Positions 42,537-51,186 are shown, numbered from the stretch's first letter. The stretch: DNA of 64,000 bases from Chitinophaga ginsengisoli (GCF_003014595.1 NZ_PYGK01000006.1:372001-436000); one strand, 5' to 3'. Numbers and translations: made by a program. The notes: generated by a model from the sequence alone, not told the origin.

Positions 42537-43481
42537 ATGAAGAAAGATAAAATTCTGGTAATCGGTGCCTGCGGGCAGATTGGTGTGGAACTTACACTGG
42601 CATTAAGGAAGATGTACGGAGACGCCAATGTGGTTGCTTCCGATCTGCGTGAGGAGCATGACCTGCTCAAAGGAACGGGCCCTTATGTATCCCTGGATGT
42701 CATGAATAAGGAGATGCTGCACGTGCTGGTTATCCGTCATAACATCACCCAGATCTATCTGCTGGCGGCCATCCTTTCTGCCACCGGGGAAAAGAACCCG
42801 CTGCTGGCATGGCATATCAACATGCAAAGCCTGCTGAATGTACTGGATATTGCGAAAGAAGAAAATGTTGATAAAGTATACTGGCCAAGTTCCATTGCGG
42901 TATTCGGACCAGATTCCCCTAAAGAGTCCACTCCGCAGCATACTATTATCGAGCCTACCACCATTTACGGTATCAGCAAGTTTGCCGGTGAGCGCTGGTG
43001 CGAATATTACAGCCACCGTTATGGTGTAGATGTACGCAGCTTGCGTTATCCTGGTCTGATCAGCTACAAATCCGCTCCGGGTGGTGGTACAACAGATTAT
43101 GCTATTGAGATCTTCCATGAAGCACTGGAAGAAAAGAAATATACCTGCTTCCTCTCCGAAAGCACTTACCTGCCAATGATGTACATGCCGGATGCTATCC
43201 GCGCCACTATTGAGCTGATGGAAGCCGATAAGGCAAAGATCAAGGTGCGCTCTTCTTACAACCTGGGCGCGATGAGTTTCTCTCCTAAAGAAATAGCAGC
43301 GGAGATCAAAAAACATATCCCGGAATTCACGATCAGTTATGAGCCGGATTACCGCCAGCAGATTGCTGACGGATGGCCACAAAGCATGAATGATTCCGAG
43401 GCTAGCCGGGATTGGGGGTGGAAACCGGAGTTTGACCTGGAAAAGATGACGGCAGATATGCTGAAGAATCTTAAGAAATAA
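42537..43481 (+). CDS. L-threonine 3-dehydrogenase, SDR type
   Basis: NAD-dependent extended SDR of 314 residues, like the epimerase-type threonine dehydrogenases of animals and Bacteroidota rather than the zinc-dependent Tdh. NAD site ILVIGACGQIGVELTLAL at residue 5; Tyr-x-x-x-Lys in TIYGISKFAGE (about 142); SLRYPGLISYKSAPGGGTTD and YLPMMYMPDA fit the group. Oxidises threonine to 2-amino-3-ketobutyrate. A nucleotide-sugar epimerase is less likely because of these motifs. Confidence 0.85.
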   Translation: MKKDKILVIGACGQIGVELTLALRKMYGDANVVASDLREEHDLLKGTGPYVSLDVMNKEMLHVLVIRHNITQIYLLAAILSATGEKNPLLAWHINMQSLLNVLDIAKEENVDKVYWPSSIAVFGPDSPKESTPQHTIIEPTTIYGISKFAGERWCEYYSHRYGVDVRSLRYPGLISYKSAPGGGTTDYAIEIFHEALEEKKYTCFLSESTYLPMMYMPDAIRATIELMEADKAKIKVRSSYNLGAMSFSPKEIAAEIKKHIPEFTISYEPDYRQQIADGWPQSMNDSEASRDWGWKPEFDLEKMTADMLKNLKK

Positions 43482-43518
43482 GCAGTAGTATCAGGTAACC
43501 CCCTGCGGAATATTATCT

Positions 43519-43559
43519 TCAAAAAAAAGACGAATGCAGCATGCATTCGTCTTTTTTTT
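43519..43559. terminator. Strong bidirectional terminator
   Basis: GACGAATGCA and TGCATTCGTC with a 3-base loop, extended by an A run on the left and T run on the right to about 17 pairs. Serves the threonine dehydrogenase gene and the convergent cysN. Confidence 0.9.
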
Positions 43560-43575
43560 GAAACACTTGTAATTA

Positions 43576-44823
43576 TTAGCTTACAAACCCAACCGCTACG
43601 GTTGAATTACTGAATTCGTCGATCAGGATGAATGCACCATTGGCAGGGTTAGCGTCATAGCTATCCGCAAATATCGGATGTGCGAGTTTCACAGTAATTT
43701 TACCAATATCATTCAGGCCCAGCTCTTTCTTATCTTCCAGGATCTTATTGGAAGTTACATCTATCACATGTTCTATCTGCTGTACTTTTGCTTTCACACG
43801 GTTAATACCATGCTGGAACAGGTATGCTTTGCCCGGCACCAGTTTCTGCTGATCCATCCAGCATACCTGTGCTGATAGTTCTTTCAGCAAGGCAGGTGCA
43901 TTTTCAGGTTTGGAGAACATGCTGCCACGGCTGGTGTCTATTTCATCTTCCAGCGTGATCACTACACTCTGACGTGCTTCTGCAGTGGTGAGCTGTGTTT
44001 CGAACTGTTCGATGGTTTTAATCCTGCTCTTCTGCTGTGATGGGAGGGAGATGATCTCATCACCTACATTGAAGTGACCACTTACCACTTTACCCGCAAA
44101 ACCACGGAAGTCGTGATAAGCCTCTGTTTTAGGACGGATTACGGACTGTACTTTGAAGCGTGCCGGGTGACTGTTATCAGCATGATCAAAGGTGATCTGT
44201 TCCAGGTACTCAAGCAGAGATTCACCGCTGTACCAGCTGATCTTTTCAGAGCGGGTAGCCAGGTTCTCACCATAGAGGGAGGAGATCGGAATGAACTTGA
44301 TAGAAGGTGCTTTGAAACTTGCACTGGCAATCAGTGCCTGGAAGTCTTCCACGATCTGATTAAAGCGTGCCTCGTTATATTCCACCAGGTCCATTTTGTT
44401 CACACATACCACCAGGTATGGGATGCGCAGCAGGCTGGCGATAAAGAAGTGACGGTAGGTCTGTTCTACGATACCTTTACGTGCATCGATCAGTATCAGA
44501 GATACCTGTGCATTGGACGCACCAGTCACCATGTTACGGGTATATTCGATATGTCCCGGCGTATCGGCAATGATGTATTTACGGGTAGGAGTAGAGAAGT
44601 AAATGTGTGCCACATCGATAGTGATACCTTGTTCACGTTCTGCTACCAGACCGTCTGTCAGCAATGACAGGTCTGTAAAATCAAGTCCCTTACGTTTGCT
44701 GGCAGCGTGTAACGCTTCCATTTTATCCTGTGGAATAGAATGTGTATCGTACAGCAGCCTGCCTATCAGGGTGCTTTTGCCATCATCTACGCTGCCGGAA
44801 GTGGTTATACGTAAAACCTCCAT
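43576..44823 (-). CDS. cysN: Sulfate adenylyltransferase subunit 1 (GTPase)
   Basis: GTP-hydrolysing subunit of ATP sulfurylase, 415 residues. P-loop TTSGSVDDGKSTLIG near residue 7, switch DTPGHIEYTRNM (about 88) and NKMDLV (about 142), then elongation factor-like barrels. It has no C-terminal APS-kinase domain, consistent with direct APS reduction here. Third gene of cysH-cysD-cysN, 99 bases after cysD; a bulged hairpin (44838-44860) lies in that gap. Confidence 0.95.
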   Translation of the reverse strand: MEVLRITTSGSVDDGKSTLIGRLLYDTHSIPQDKMEALHAASKRKGLDFTDLSLLTDGLVAEREQGITIDVAHIYFSTPTRKYIIADTPGHIEYTRNMVTGASNAQVSLILIDARKGIVEQTYRHFFIASLLRIPYLVVCVNKMDLVEYNEARFNQIVEDFQALIASASFKAPSIKFIPISSLYGENLATRSEKISWYSGESLLEYLEQITFDHADNSHPARFKVQSVIRPKTEAYHDFRGFAGKVVSGHFNVGDEIISLPSQQKSRIKTIEQFETQLTTAEARQSVVITLEDEIDTSRGSMFSKPENAPALLKELSAQVCWMDQQKLVPGKAYLFQHGINRVKAKVQQIEHVIDVTSNKILEDKKELGLNDIGKITVKLAHPIFADSYDANPANGAFILIDEFSNSTVAVGFVS

Positions 44824-44922
44824 GTTATATTTTTTGAGTGCGGAGCGCTTCGCTGTCCGCGACGATTTTATACTAATTGATTAATTCCTGTAACTGAGAA
44901 GAGTGATAACAACCGGCGGCTA

Positions 44923-45831
44923 TTAAAAGTAACCAGCCTGTTTTCTTTTCTCCATCGCTGCTTCGGAGCGTTTATCATCGATACGGGCGCCTCTTTCAGA
45001 GATTTTGGCTTCCAGTATTTCACCGATAATATCTTCCAGCTTATCAGCTTCAGAGATCACTGCTGCGGTACAGGTCATATCGCCAACGGTACGGAAGCGC
45101 ACTTTTTGACGGAAAGGAACTTCTTCCTCAGTGGTATTGAGGAAAGGGGAGTAAGGCCAGTACATACCATCGCGTTCGATGATCTCTCTCTCGTGGGAGA
45201 AGTAGATGGATGGGATCTGCAGGTTTTCCCGGCGGATATAGTTCCATACGTCCAGTTCTGTCCAGTTGGAGATAGGGAATACCCTCACATTCTCTCCCAG
45301 GTGTATTTTACCATTGAGCATATCGAACAGCTCAGGACGTTGCATTTTAGCGTTCCACTGACCGAATTCATCTCTTACAGAGAAGATCCTTTCTTTTGCA
45401 CGTGCCTTCTCTTCATCACGGCGGGCACCACCGATGCAGGCATCAAATTTCAGTTCTTCGATAGCATCCAGAAGGGTGACAGTTTGCAGGGCATTTCTAC
45501 TGGCGTATTTACCAGTTTCTTCCTGTACTTTACCCTGGTCGATACTGTCCTGTACATTTCTTACAATAAGCTCAAGACCCAGTGATTCCACCAGCCAGTC
45601 GCGGAACTGGATAGTTTCGGGGAAGTTATGTCCGGTATCTATATGCAGTAACGGGAAAGGAACTTTACCCGGATAGAACGCTTTCTGTGCCAGGCGCACA
45701 ATAGTGATTGAATCCTTACCACCTGAGAACAGGATGGCCGGGCGTTCAAACTGTGCAGCTGTTTCACGTAAAATATAGATGGCCTCATCTTCCAATGCCT
45801 GCGGAAACTCCCACTGTATTTTATTGGTCAT
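44923..45831 (-). CDS. cysD: Sulfate adenylyltransferase subunit 2
   Basis: Catalytic subunit of ATP sulfurylase making adenosine 5'-phosphosulfate. 302 residues, normal length. PP-loop AILFSGGKDSITIVRLA near 32, FPLLHIDTGHNFPET near 60, CIGGARRDEEKARAKERIFS near 138 and the C-terminal KRKQAGYF are diagnostic. Between cysH and cysN. Confidence 0.97.
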   Translation of the reverse strand: MTNKIQWEFPQALEDEAIYILRETAAQFERPAILFSGGKDSITIVRLAQKAFYPGKVPFPLLHIDTGHNFPETIQFRDWLVESLGLELIVRNVQDSIDQGKVQEETGKYASRNALQTVTLLDAIEELKFDACIGGARRDEEKARAKERIFSVRDEFGQWNAKMQRPELFDMLNGKIHLGENVRVFPISNWTELDVWNYIRRENLQIPSIYFSHEREIIERDGMYWPYSPFLNTTEEEVPFRQKVRFRTVGDMTCTAAVISEADKLEDIIGEILEAKISERGARIDDKRSEAAMEKRKQAGYF

Positions 45832-45909
45832 AAGTCTTTATTTAAATGTCCCTGCGGACCAGTTAGTTTAATCAATTTAATCAGATCGTTTTCTCTGTTG
45901 TCTTTGTCA

Positions 45910-46593
45910 TTATCCGTGCAATCCACACTCTTTCTTGGATATTTCCCACCACCATCTGCCGGCGCGGGGATGTTCTCCGGGTTCAATTGCACGGGTACAG
46001 GGAGCACAACCGATGGAGACAAAGCCTTTATCGTGCAATTTATTATACGGCACGTTCTTTTCCTTCAGATAATCGATCATTTCATCATATGTCCAGTTGA
46101 TCAGCGGATTGTATTTATATAATTGCCTGGCTTCGTCCCATTCAATGGCGTGTAATGACTGGCGGTTTTCCGATTGTTCAGCGCGAAGACCGGTGATCCA
46201 GACTTTAACACCCTGGAGGGCACGGTTCAGTGGGACAACCTTACGGATGTGACAACATTCTTTACGGTTGTCCACAGATTCATAGAAGCTGTTGGGCCCT
46301 TTTTCCGCCAGGAGTTTTTCTACAGAAGCCGTTTCAGGGAAATAGACTTCGAAGTTTTTCTTGTAGCGGGCGCGGGTGAGGTCCATCAGGTCATAGGTTT
46401 CCTGGAACAAACGTCCAGTGTCGAGGGTAAACACCCTGATCGGCAAGTTGGCGTGCCAGATCATATCGGCAATTACCTGATCTTCCTGTCCAAATGAGGT
46501 GGAAAAGGCCACCGCTCCGGGGAATTGTGCTGCCAGATACTGCATGGCAGCGATTGGATCTAGTCCTTCCAGTGCTGTACTGATATTATCCAT
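45910..46593 (-). CDS. cysH: Adenylylsulfate (APS) reductase, Fe-S type
   Basis: Reduces activated sulfate to sulfite. 227 residues of the CysH family. Besides the PP-loop-like SFGQEDQVIADM and TLDTGRLFQETY, it has the Cys pair C113-C114 in KECCHIRKV and C196-x-x-C199 in GCAPCTRAI, which bind a [4Fe-4S] cluster in enzymes that use APS rather than PAPS; the redox Cys is in the C-terminal ECGLHG. This fits the lack of APS kinase in the operon. First gene of the cys operon, with a long structured region upstream. Confidence 0.94.
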   Translation of the reverse strand: MDNISTALEGLDPIAAMQYLAAQFPGAVAFSTSFGQEDQVIADMIWHANLPIRVFTLDTGRLFQETYDLMDLTRARYKKNFEVYFPETASVEKLLAEKGPNSFYESVDNRKECCHIRKVVPLNRALQGVKVWITGLRAEQSENRQSLHAIEWDEARQLYKYNPLINWTYDEMIDYLKEKNVPYNKLHDKGFVSIGCAPCTRAIEPGEHPRAGRWWWEISKKECGLHG

Positions 46594-46612
46594 GTGATCT
46601 ATCTCAAATAGC

Positions 46613-46646
46613 CTGACATCCGTCTATAGTTGCCTATAGATGTCAG
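46613..46646 (-). promoter_or_regulatory. Hairpin in the cysH leader
   Basis: CTGACAT (46613-46619) pairs with ATGTCAG (46640-46646) and CTATAG (46624-46629) with CTATAG (46634-46639), loop TTGC and a 4-base bulge. It is 19 bases before the cysH start and inside the predicted leader. Either an operator or an RNA element. Confidence 0.5.
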
Positions 46647-46685
46647 TAATACTTCCTTTAGTGAATTGGCAATTTCTGCTGTCTA

Positions 46686-46693
46686 CAAAAATA
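46686..46693 (-). promoter_or_regulatory. -7 box of the cys operon
   Basis: Minus-strand TATTTTTG matches TAnnTTTG; transcription would start near 46680, leaving a leader of roughly 87 bases containing the hairpin at 46613-46646. Confidence 0.35.
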
Positions 46694-46809
46694 CATAAAC
46701 TCTATAAAAAGGATAGACTTTTTTTAAGAGGCAGGTTGTATGATGTGTTTATTATTGGTTATCAATGTTTTATTGGGACTTTGGTTTGTTGGGTGGAGAT
46801 GATTGGTGG

Positions 46810-46992
46810 GGAAGGCCGTCTGCCGGTTTCAGTGAGGGATACCGGGCTGTACCCCTTGCGAGCACTATTTATTGGGCATTTTCAATCGTATGGGCATTTG
46901 GATGTGGATTAAACCCCTGCCAATCGTATAGGGGCTCGTCAAGGGCTAAGGCCCGGTATCTCCTCCTGAAACCGTTGCGATTCGGGCCTTCC
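46810..46992. repeat. Long imperfect hairpin A (183 bases)
   Basis: Successive helices: 46810-46817 with 46985-46992 (8 bp); 46824-46832, 46834-46837 and 46838-46847 with 46966-46974, 46962-46965 and 46951-46960 (23 bp, two single-base bulges); 46853-46863 with 46934-46945 (11 bp, one bulge); then CTAT with ATAG and ATTGG with CCAAT further in. The bulges suggest a folded RNA or an old palindromic element. Confidence 0.85.
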
Positions 46993-47032
46993 GGTTGAGT
47001 ATGGGTGTGGGGAGAATGCGAAATGAGATTAA

Positions 47033-47156
47033 GCCTTCCAATTAAGTTTAGGCGGTAAACGAAAATAACAGAAAGCCTACGATTACGCTATTCGTTGTGG
47101 AAGGGTCGTGAAATACCCGCCAATCGCTATAGCCGGATATGTAATCATTGGAAGGC
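47033..47156. repeat. Imperfect hairpin B
   Basis: Outer arms GCCTTCCAAT (47033-47042) and ATTGGAAGGC (47147-47156) are exact complements. Inside lie TAGGC/GCCTA (47049-47079), AACGAA/TTCGTT and the palindrome GCTATAGC (47126-47133), so a branched fold is possible. Confidence 0.75.
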
Positions 47157-47220
47157 ATGAAAGAAGCTGCTCATATCCTTCTCTCTCCCTAAAATCCGTT
47201 GGAGGTCGGGAAGTAGCGGA

Positions 47221-47367
47221 CGGTTCCAGATGGAGACTGCGGGCCTTCAGCTCTTCGGATATACGATTGATGAAGCCCAATATAAATTCGATAGTTCATA
47301 CGCTTGATAAAGCCTAATAGCAATCCCTGGCCCGGAGAGGTGCCGACCGCGGTCCCATCTGGAACCG
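47221..47367. repeat. Long imperfect hairpin C
   Basis: CGGTTCCAGATGG (47221-47233) and its exact complement (47355-47367); then 47235-47242 with 47347-47354 (8 bp, one wobble, one bulge); then CTCTTCGG (47251-47258) with CCGGAGAG (47332-47339), one wobble. Confidence 0.85.
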
Positions 47368-47471
47368 CAACGCGTATCGCAATCCCAACGCTAATCCCAC
47401 CACAAAACACAATCTTAACAATCCTCAATCAAGGAAGGTGCGACCACAGTTCCAACAAGCCTTATAAAAAC

Positions 47472-47500
47472 AAAAGCCGGAGATCACCCCGGCTTTTAAA
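47472..47500 (-). terminator. Terminator of the Rrf2 gene
   Basis: AAAAGCCGG (47472-47480) with CCGGCTTTT (47489-47497), followed on the minus strand by a T-rich tail; 9 bases past the gene end. Confidence 0.8.
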
Positions 47501-47505
47501 GAAGA

Positions 47506-47934
47506 TTATAATATTGAAACGTTTCTCGTCAATATATCCTTCAGTGTTTTATTCTCAAGGATCTTCAGTGTTGCGTCCCGCACTTTACTCATGACGTCAT
47601 TCAATCCACACACTGCTTCATCCCGGCAATTCTCACATCTTTCATAGTAATTGAGACTCACGCAGGGAAGTAGTGCAATCGCCCCATCCAGCAGACGAAT
47701 AATCCGTGCCAAAGGTATTTCCTTGGGCGTCTTCAGCAGGTAATAGCCACCACCTTTGCCTTTTTTACTTCCCAGAATGCCTGCATTCTTCAATTCCAGC
47801 AGGATATTCTCAAGGAATTTGATAGAGATATTCTTCTCCTGGGCTATTTCAGAGATGAGAATGGGACCCTTATCTGCATTTTCTGCCAGGTGTATGAGCG
47901 CATGAAAAGCGTATTGCGTTTTTTTAGACAACAT
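47506..47934 (-). CDS. Rrf2-family transcriptional regulator
   Basis: 142-residue winged-helix protein starting MLSKKTQYAFHALIHLA. The HTH region ILISEIAQEKNISIKFLENI and wing GSKKGKGGGYYL are typical. Four Cys (C91, C100, C103, C109) in the loop where IscR-type members bind an Fe-S cluster make cluster sensing possible. It is the gene upstream of the cys operon in the same direction, so CymR- or IscR-like control of sulfur genes is a reasonable inference. Own promoter and terminator visible. Confidence 0.9.
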   Translation of the reverse strand: MLSKKTQYAFHALIHLAENADKGPILISEIAQEKNISIKFLENILLELKNAGILGSKKGKGGGYYLLKTPKEIPLARIIRLLDGAIALLPCVSLNYYERCENCRDEAVCGLNDVMSKVRDATLKILENKTLKDILTRNVSIL

Positions 47935-47971
47935 ATTGATTGATTTGCATCCCTCCCAGATGTTTGTACTA

Positions 47972-47979
47972 CAAAGATA
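47972..47979 (-). promoter_or_regulatory. -7 box of the Rrf2 gene
   Basis: Minus-strand TATCTTTG, an exact TAnnTTTG, 37 bases before the ATG; -33 element unclear. Confidence 0.4.
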
Positions 47980-47994
47980 ACAGCTTTTTACGTC

Positions 47995-48711
47995 TTACAG
48001 GCTCAGTACATCTTTCATACTGAAGATGCCTGTTTTTCCCTTCAGCCATTCCGCAGCAATCACGGCGCCGGAAGCGAATCCTTCGCGGGAATGGGCGGTA
48101 TGGGTAATGGTAATATCGTCAATAGCGGAGGTGTAGGTAATGCTGTGTGTACCAGGAGCGGGATCTTCACGTTTGGAAATGATGGAGAGCTGTTCCGGAC
48201 GGGAAGTTTCCTCATTCACCCATTCCTGCTTGCGACGCACTAGCTCCATCAGCTGCTCTGCCAGGGTAATGGCGGTACCGCTTGGCGCATCTCTTTTTTG
48301 GGTATGGTGGATCTCCTCCATTTTTACTTCGTACTGTGACTGATTCGCCATCAGTTCCGCCAGGCGTTTGTTGATCTCGAAGAAGATATTCACGCCTACG
48401 CTGAAGTTACTGGCATAGAGGAATCCCTGATGCTGTTCCAGGCACAAAGATTTTACAGCGGGGAGGTGTTCCAGCCAGCCGGTGCTGCCACAAACGACAG
48501 GAACATTGGCGGCGAAACACTTCAATATATTACTATAGGCGGTTTCCGGACCGGTAAACTCAATAGCCACATCAGCCTTGCTCAGTTCTTCCTTTTCCAG
48601 CAGGTGCTGGCTACTCAGGTCAATACGATGAACGATCTCATGTCCTTTGGCAACAGCGATGGTCTCAATTGCCTTTCCCATTTTGCCGTAGCCGATAAGC
48701 GCTATTTTCAT
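47995..48711 (-). CDS. dapB: 4-hydroxy-tetrahydrodipicolinate reductase
   Basis: Lysine and diaminopimelate pathway enzyme, 238 residues. Nucleotide-binding ALIGYGKMGKAIE at residue 3, FTGPETAYSNI, CGSTGW and the diagnostic EIHHTQKRDAPSGTA (about 133) with catalytic His and Lys. Supplies DAP for peptidoglycan. Last of parA-parB-DUF5683-dapB, all on the minus strand. Confidence 0.96.
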   Translation of the reverse strand: MKIALIGYGKMGKAIETIAVAKGHEIVHRIDLSSQHLLEKEELSKADVAIEFTGPETAYSNILKCFAANVPVVCGSTGWLEHLPAVKSLCLEQHQGFLYASNFSVGVNIFFEINKRLAELMANQSQYEVKMEEIHHTQKRDAPSGTAITLAEQLMELVRRKQEWVNEETSRPEQLSIISKREDPAPGTHSITYTSAIDDITITHTAHSREGFASGAVIAAEWLKGKTGIFSMKDVLSL

Positions 48712-48760
48712 AATATATTGAATTATAAACTATTAGTAGAGATTAGTAGAAGGGAAGAGA

Positions 48761-49456
48761 TTACCACCTGTTGTTGCTGATGGCAACCTGATTGTTGTAC
48801 TTCTTTTTGCCGCCTCCTATAGAAAAACGGAGACTGAGCCCTAATGCCTGATTATTGATAACGGTAGGTACGATCTTCATACTCAGGTCATCCGACATGT
48901 TAAAGTCCTTCAGGTGGGCAAACACAGTAGCATCCACAATGTTCAATCCATAGGCGAGCACGAATACAAGCACGGAGTAGTCTACATATTCCCGGTAAGC
49001 ATCACGGAGGAATTTAAGACCATTGTCACTGTACAATCCAACATAGTCATCTACTGTATCGGCGTTGCCGTCCATACGGATACGATAGGCATTACGGAAG
49101 GTGCGGTAGTTGTCCATGTTGATAATAAAGGTACCGGTAGTGATGCCAAGGGCGGCATATACCAGGGGGATCTTCCAGTACTGCCTGTTGTAAGCCTGTC
49201 CGAGACCCGGCAGTACGGCGGAGTAAAAAGCTGCCTTCCGCGGACTATGAGGAGTGGGAGGGACCGGTTTTACCGAATCCCGTTTAATGAAAAGTTCAGC
49301 ACTGTCTTTCCGGTTATCCGGCTGCTGCTTACGCAGATAGGCGGCCTTGGTACTGTCCTGAGCCAGCAGGCTAGCGGGCAGACAAACAAATACCGGTAAT
49401 ACCAGTAAACAAAGACGTAGTAAGTAAGAAAATGTATTCCCGGACTGTTTAGCCAC
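48761..49456 (-). CDS. DUF5683 membrane protein
   Basis: 231 residues with a signal-like N-terminus (LCLLVLPVFVCLPASLLAQ), a Pro-rich linker and then KAAFYSAVLPGLGQAYNRQYW (split: KAAFYSAVLPGLGQAY and NRQYWKIPLVYAALG), the mark of DUF5683, followed by hydrophobic segments. Unknown function. The start overlaps the end of parB by 8 bases, so it is translationally coupled, and the par-DUF5683-dapB order is common in Bacteroidota as far as I know. Confidence 0.82.
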   Translation of the reverse strand: MAKQSGNTFSYLLRLCLLVLPVFVCLPASLLAQDSTKAAYLRKQQPDNRKDSAELFIKRDSVKPVPPTPHSPRKAAFYSAVLPGLGQAYNRQYWKIPLVYAALGITTGTFIINMDNYRTFRNAYRIRMDGNADTVDDYVGLYSDNGLKFLRDAYREYVDYSVLVFVLAYGLNIVDATVFAHLKDFNMSDDLSMKIVPTVINNQALGLSLRFSIGGGKKKYNNQVAISNNRW

Positions 49457-50381
49457 CGTATAAATCTATTTTTTCTAATATGCTATCAAGTTCCTCGTCA
49501 GAGTAAAACTCGATGGTAACGCTACCTTTACCGTTCTTGCTTCTGTCCAGTTTCACTTTTGTGGCAAAATGGGTTGCCAGGTTATCTTCTATCTTCTGAT
49601 AGGCCGGTGGTAATGAGCTTTTTAAAGGCTTTTTCACATTGCCTTTGTCAATATGGGTGGTTTTACGCACCAGGTCTTCCGTTTGACGTACAGACAGTCC
49701 GTTCTGCATGATCTCGTTGAAAACGAAGAGTTGTTTCTCTATATTTTCCACGGCGATCAATGCTCTGGCATGTCCCATGCTTATTTGTCCATTGCGGACA
49801 GCTACCTGGATATCGGGTGGCAGTTTAAGCAGGCGTATATAGTTGGTAACGGTACTTCTTTCTTTACCCATGCGGTCGGCTACCTGTTCCTGGGTGAGTA
49901 CACACTCTTCCATCAGGCGTTTGTAGCTCAGGCCGATTTCTATGGCATTCAGATTTTCCCGCTGTAAGTTTTCCAGCAGGGCCAGTTCCAGCAGTTCCTG
50001 GTCGTTTGCCTGACGGATATAGGCCGGAATATCCTTCAGACCTGCCATCCGGCTGGCGCGTAAACGCCTTTCACCTGCTATCAGCTGGTATTTATTGGGT
50101 CCCACCCTGGACACGGTAATAGGTTGTATTACGTCGTGCAGTGAGATGGACATACTTAATTCCTGTAAAGCCTTCTCGTCAAAGTCCCGGCGCGGCTGCT
50201 TAGGATTCACTTCCACCTGGTCGAGCGGAATGCGCTCAATGCCGGTAGCCCTTGCCACGACCTGCTCCCCCAGAGCGCTGGTGGTTTGTTTCAGGTCAGT
50301 ATCAATATTTTGCAGCAGCGAGCGGATACCTTTACCCAACGCCTCTTTCTTATTCGGATTCCCCTTACTCTGATTGCTCAT
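49449..50381 (-). CDS. parB: Chromosome-partitioning protein ParB
   Basis: 310-residue parS-binding CTPase. Residues about 55-145 include the CTP-binding GERRLRASRMAGL; the HTH follows (LTQEQVADRMGKERSTVTNYIRLL, split LTQEQVADRMGK and ERSTVTNYIRLL). The C-terminal dimer domain ends in VTIEFYSDEELDSILEKI. Start overlaps parA by 17 bases. I searched by eye for a parS palindrome (GTTTCACGTGAAAC type) and found none in the window. Confidence 0.95.
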   Translation of the reverse strand: MSNQSKGNPNKKEALGKGIRSLLQNIDTDLKQTTSALGEQVVARATGIERIPLDQVEVNPKQPRRDFDEKALQELSMSISLHDVIQPITVSRVGPNKYQLIAGERRLRASRMAGLKDIPAYIRQANDQELLELALLENLQRENLNAIEIGLSYKRLMEECVLTQEQVADRMGKERSTVTNYIRLLKLPPDIQVAVRNGQISMGHARALIAVENIEKQLFVFNEIMQNGLSVRQTEDLVRKTTHIDKGNVKKPLKSSLPPAYQKIEDNLATHFATKVKLDRSKNGKGSVTIEFYSDEELDSILEKIDLYGG

Positions 50382-51186
50382 TGTTGATTGCTAATATTTT
50401 ATCTTCCAGGTTAATACGTGTAAAGTTATTCTTTTGCAGAATTTCTTTTGCCAGGTTGAGATAGTTGATTGCTCCGGTACTGGCTGCATCGTACATGATC
50501 ACGGATTTACCGAAGCTGGGCGCTTCACCCAGTTTGGTATTACGGTGAATGATCGTGTTGAATACGCTTTCCTCGAAGTGTTGTTTCACTTCATCTACCA
50601 CCTGGTTGCTCAGGCGCAGACGGCCGTCGTACATGGTCATCAGAATACCCTCTATGGCCAGGTTGGTATTTAAACGGCTCTGAACGATCTTAATTGTATT
50701 TAACAACTTACCCAGACCCTCCAGTGCAAAAAACTCGCACTGTACCGGAATGATCACAGAGTCGGATGCTACCAGGGCATTTACGGTGATCAGACCCAGG
50801 GAAGGGGAACAGTCTACTATAACAAAATCATAGTCATCCTTTACAGCATCTATCACCTGCTTCATTACCTGCTCCCTGTTAGGATGGTTAATGAGCTCCA
50901 GTTCTGCACCTACCAGATCAATATGGGATGGCAGCACTTTCAGATTGGGTGTATCTGATTCCAGGATCACATCTTTGGCCTGCCCGTCATTTACCATACA
51001 GTCATATAAGCTCTGCTGTATATTACGCAGGTCAAAACCTAAACCGGTGGTGCTGTTAGCCTGCGGATCCGCATCTACCAGCAATGTTTTATATTCCAGC
51101 ACAGCCAGGCTGCTTGCCAGGTTAATAGCACTGGTAGTTTTTCCTACCCCACCTTTCTGATTAGCGATTGCAATTACTCTTGCCAT
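50365..51186 (-). CDS. parA: Chromosome-partitioning ATPase ParA
   Basis: 273-residue Soj/ParA ATPase. Deviant Walker A KGGVGKTTSAINLA at residue 11, DADPQANSTTGLG near 40, FVIVDCSPSLG near 120. Works with ParB to segregate origins. First gene of the par-DUF5683-dapB unit. Confidence 0.96.
   Translation of the reverse strand: MARVIAIANQKGGVGKTTSAINLASSLAVLEYKTLLVDADPQANSTTGLGFDLRNIQQSLYDCMVNDGQAKDVILESDTPNLKVLPSHIDLVGAELELINHPNREQVMKQVIDAVKDDYDFVIVDCSPSLGLITVNALVASDSVIIPVQCEFFALEGLGKLLNTIKIVQSRLNTNLAIEGILMTMYDGRLRLSNQVVDEVKQHFEESVFNTIIHRNTKLGEAPSFGKSVIMYDAASTGAINYLNLAKEILQKNNFTRINLEDKILAINNEQSE

Larger units (their letters stand above)
46594..47505. other. Gene-free region with long imperfect hairpins
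   Basis: About 910 bases between the 3' end of the Rrf2 gene and cysH. No ORF has a recognisable domain. The part near cysH holds the promoter and leader; 46810-47367 is made of three long imperfect hairpins described separately; 47368-47470 has repeated CAATCC/TAATCC units. Confidence 0.75.

Noticed and set aside
45766..45775. GTTTCACGT as a half parS site
   Set aside because: Only one half is present, inside cysD; no full palindrome.
45828..46022. 64-codon ORF overlapping the end of cysH
   Set aside because: Lies within cysH in another frame; no independent support.
47189..47594. Overlapping small ORFs on both strands in the hairpin region
   Set aside because: Both arise from the self-complementary DNA; the peptides are low in complexity and match no family.
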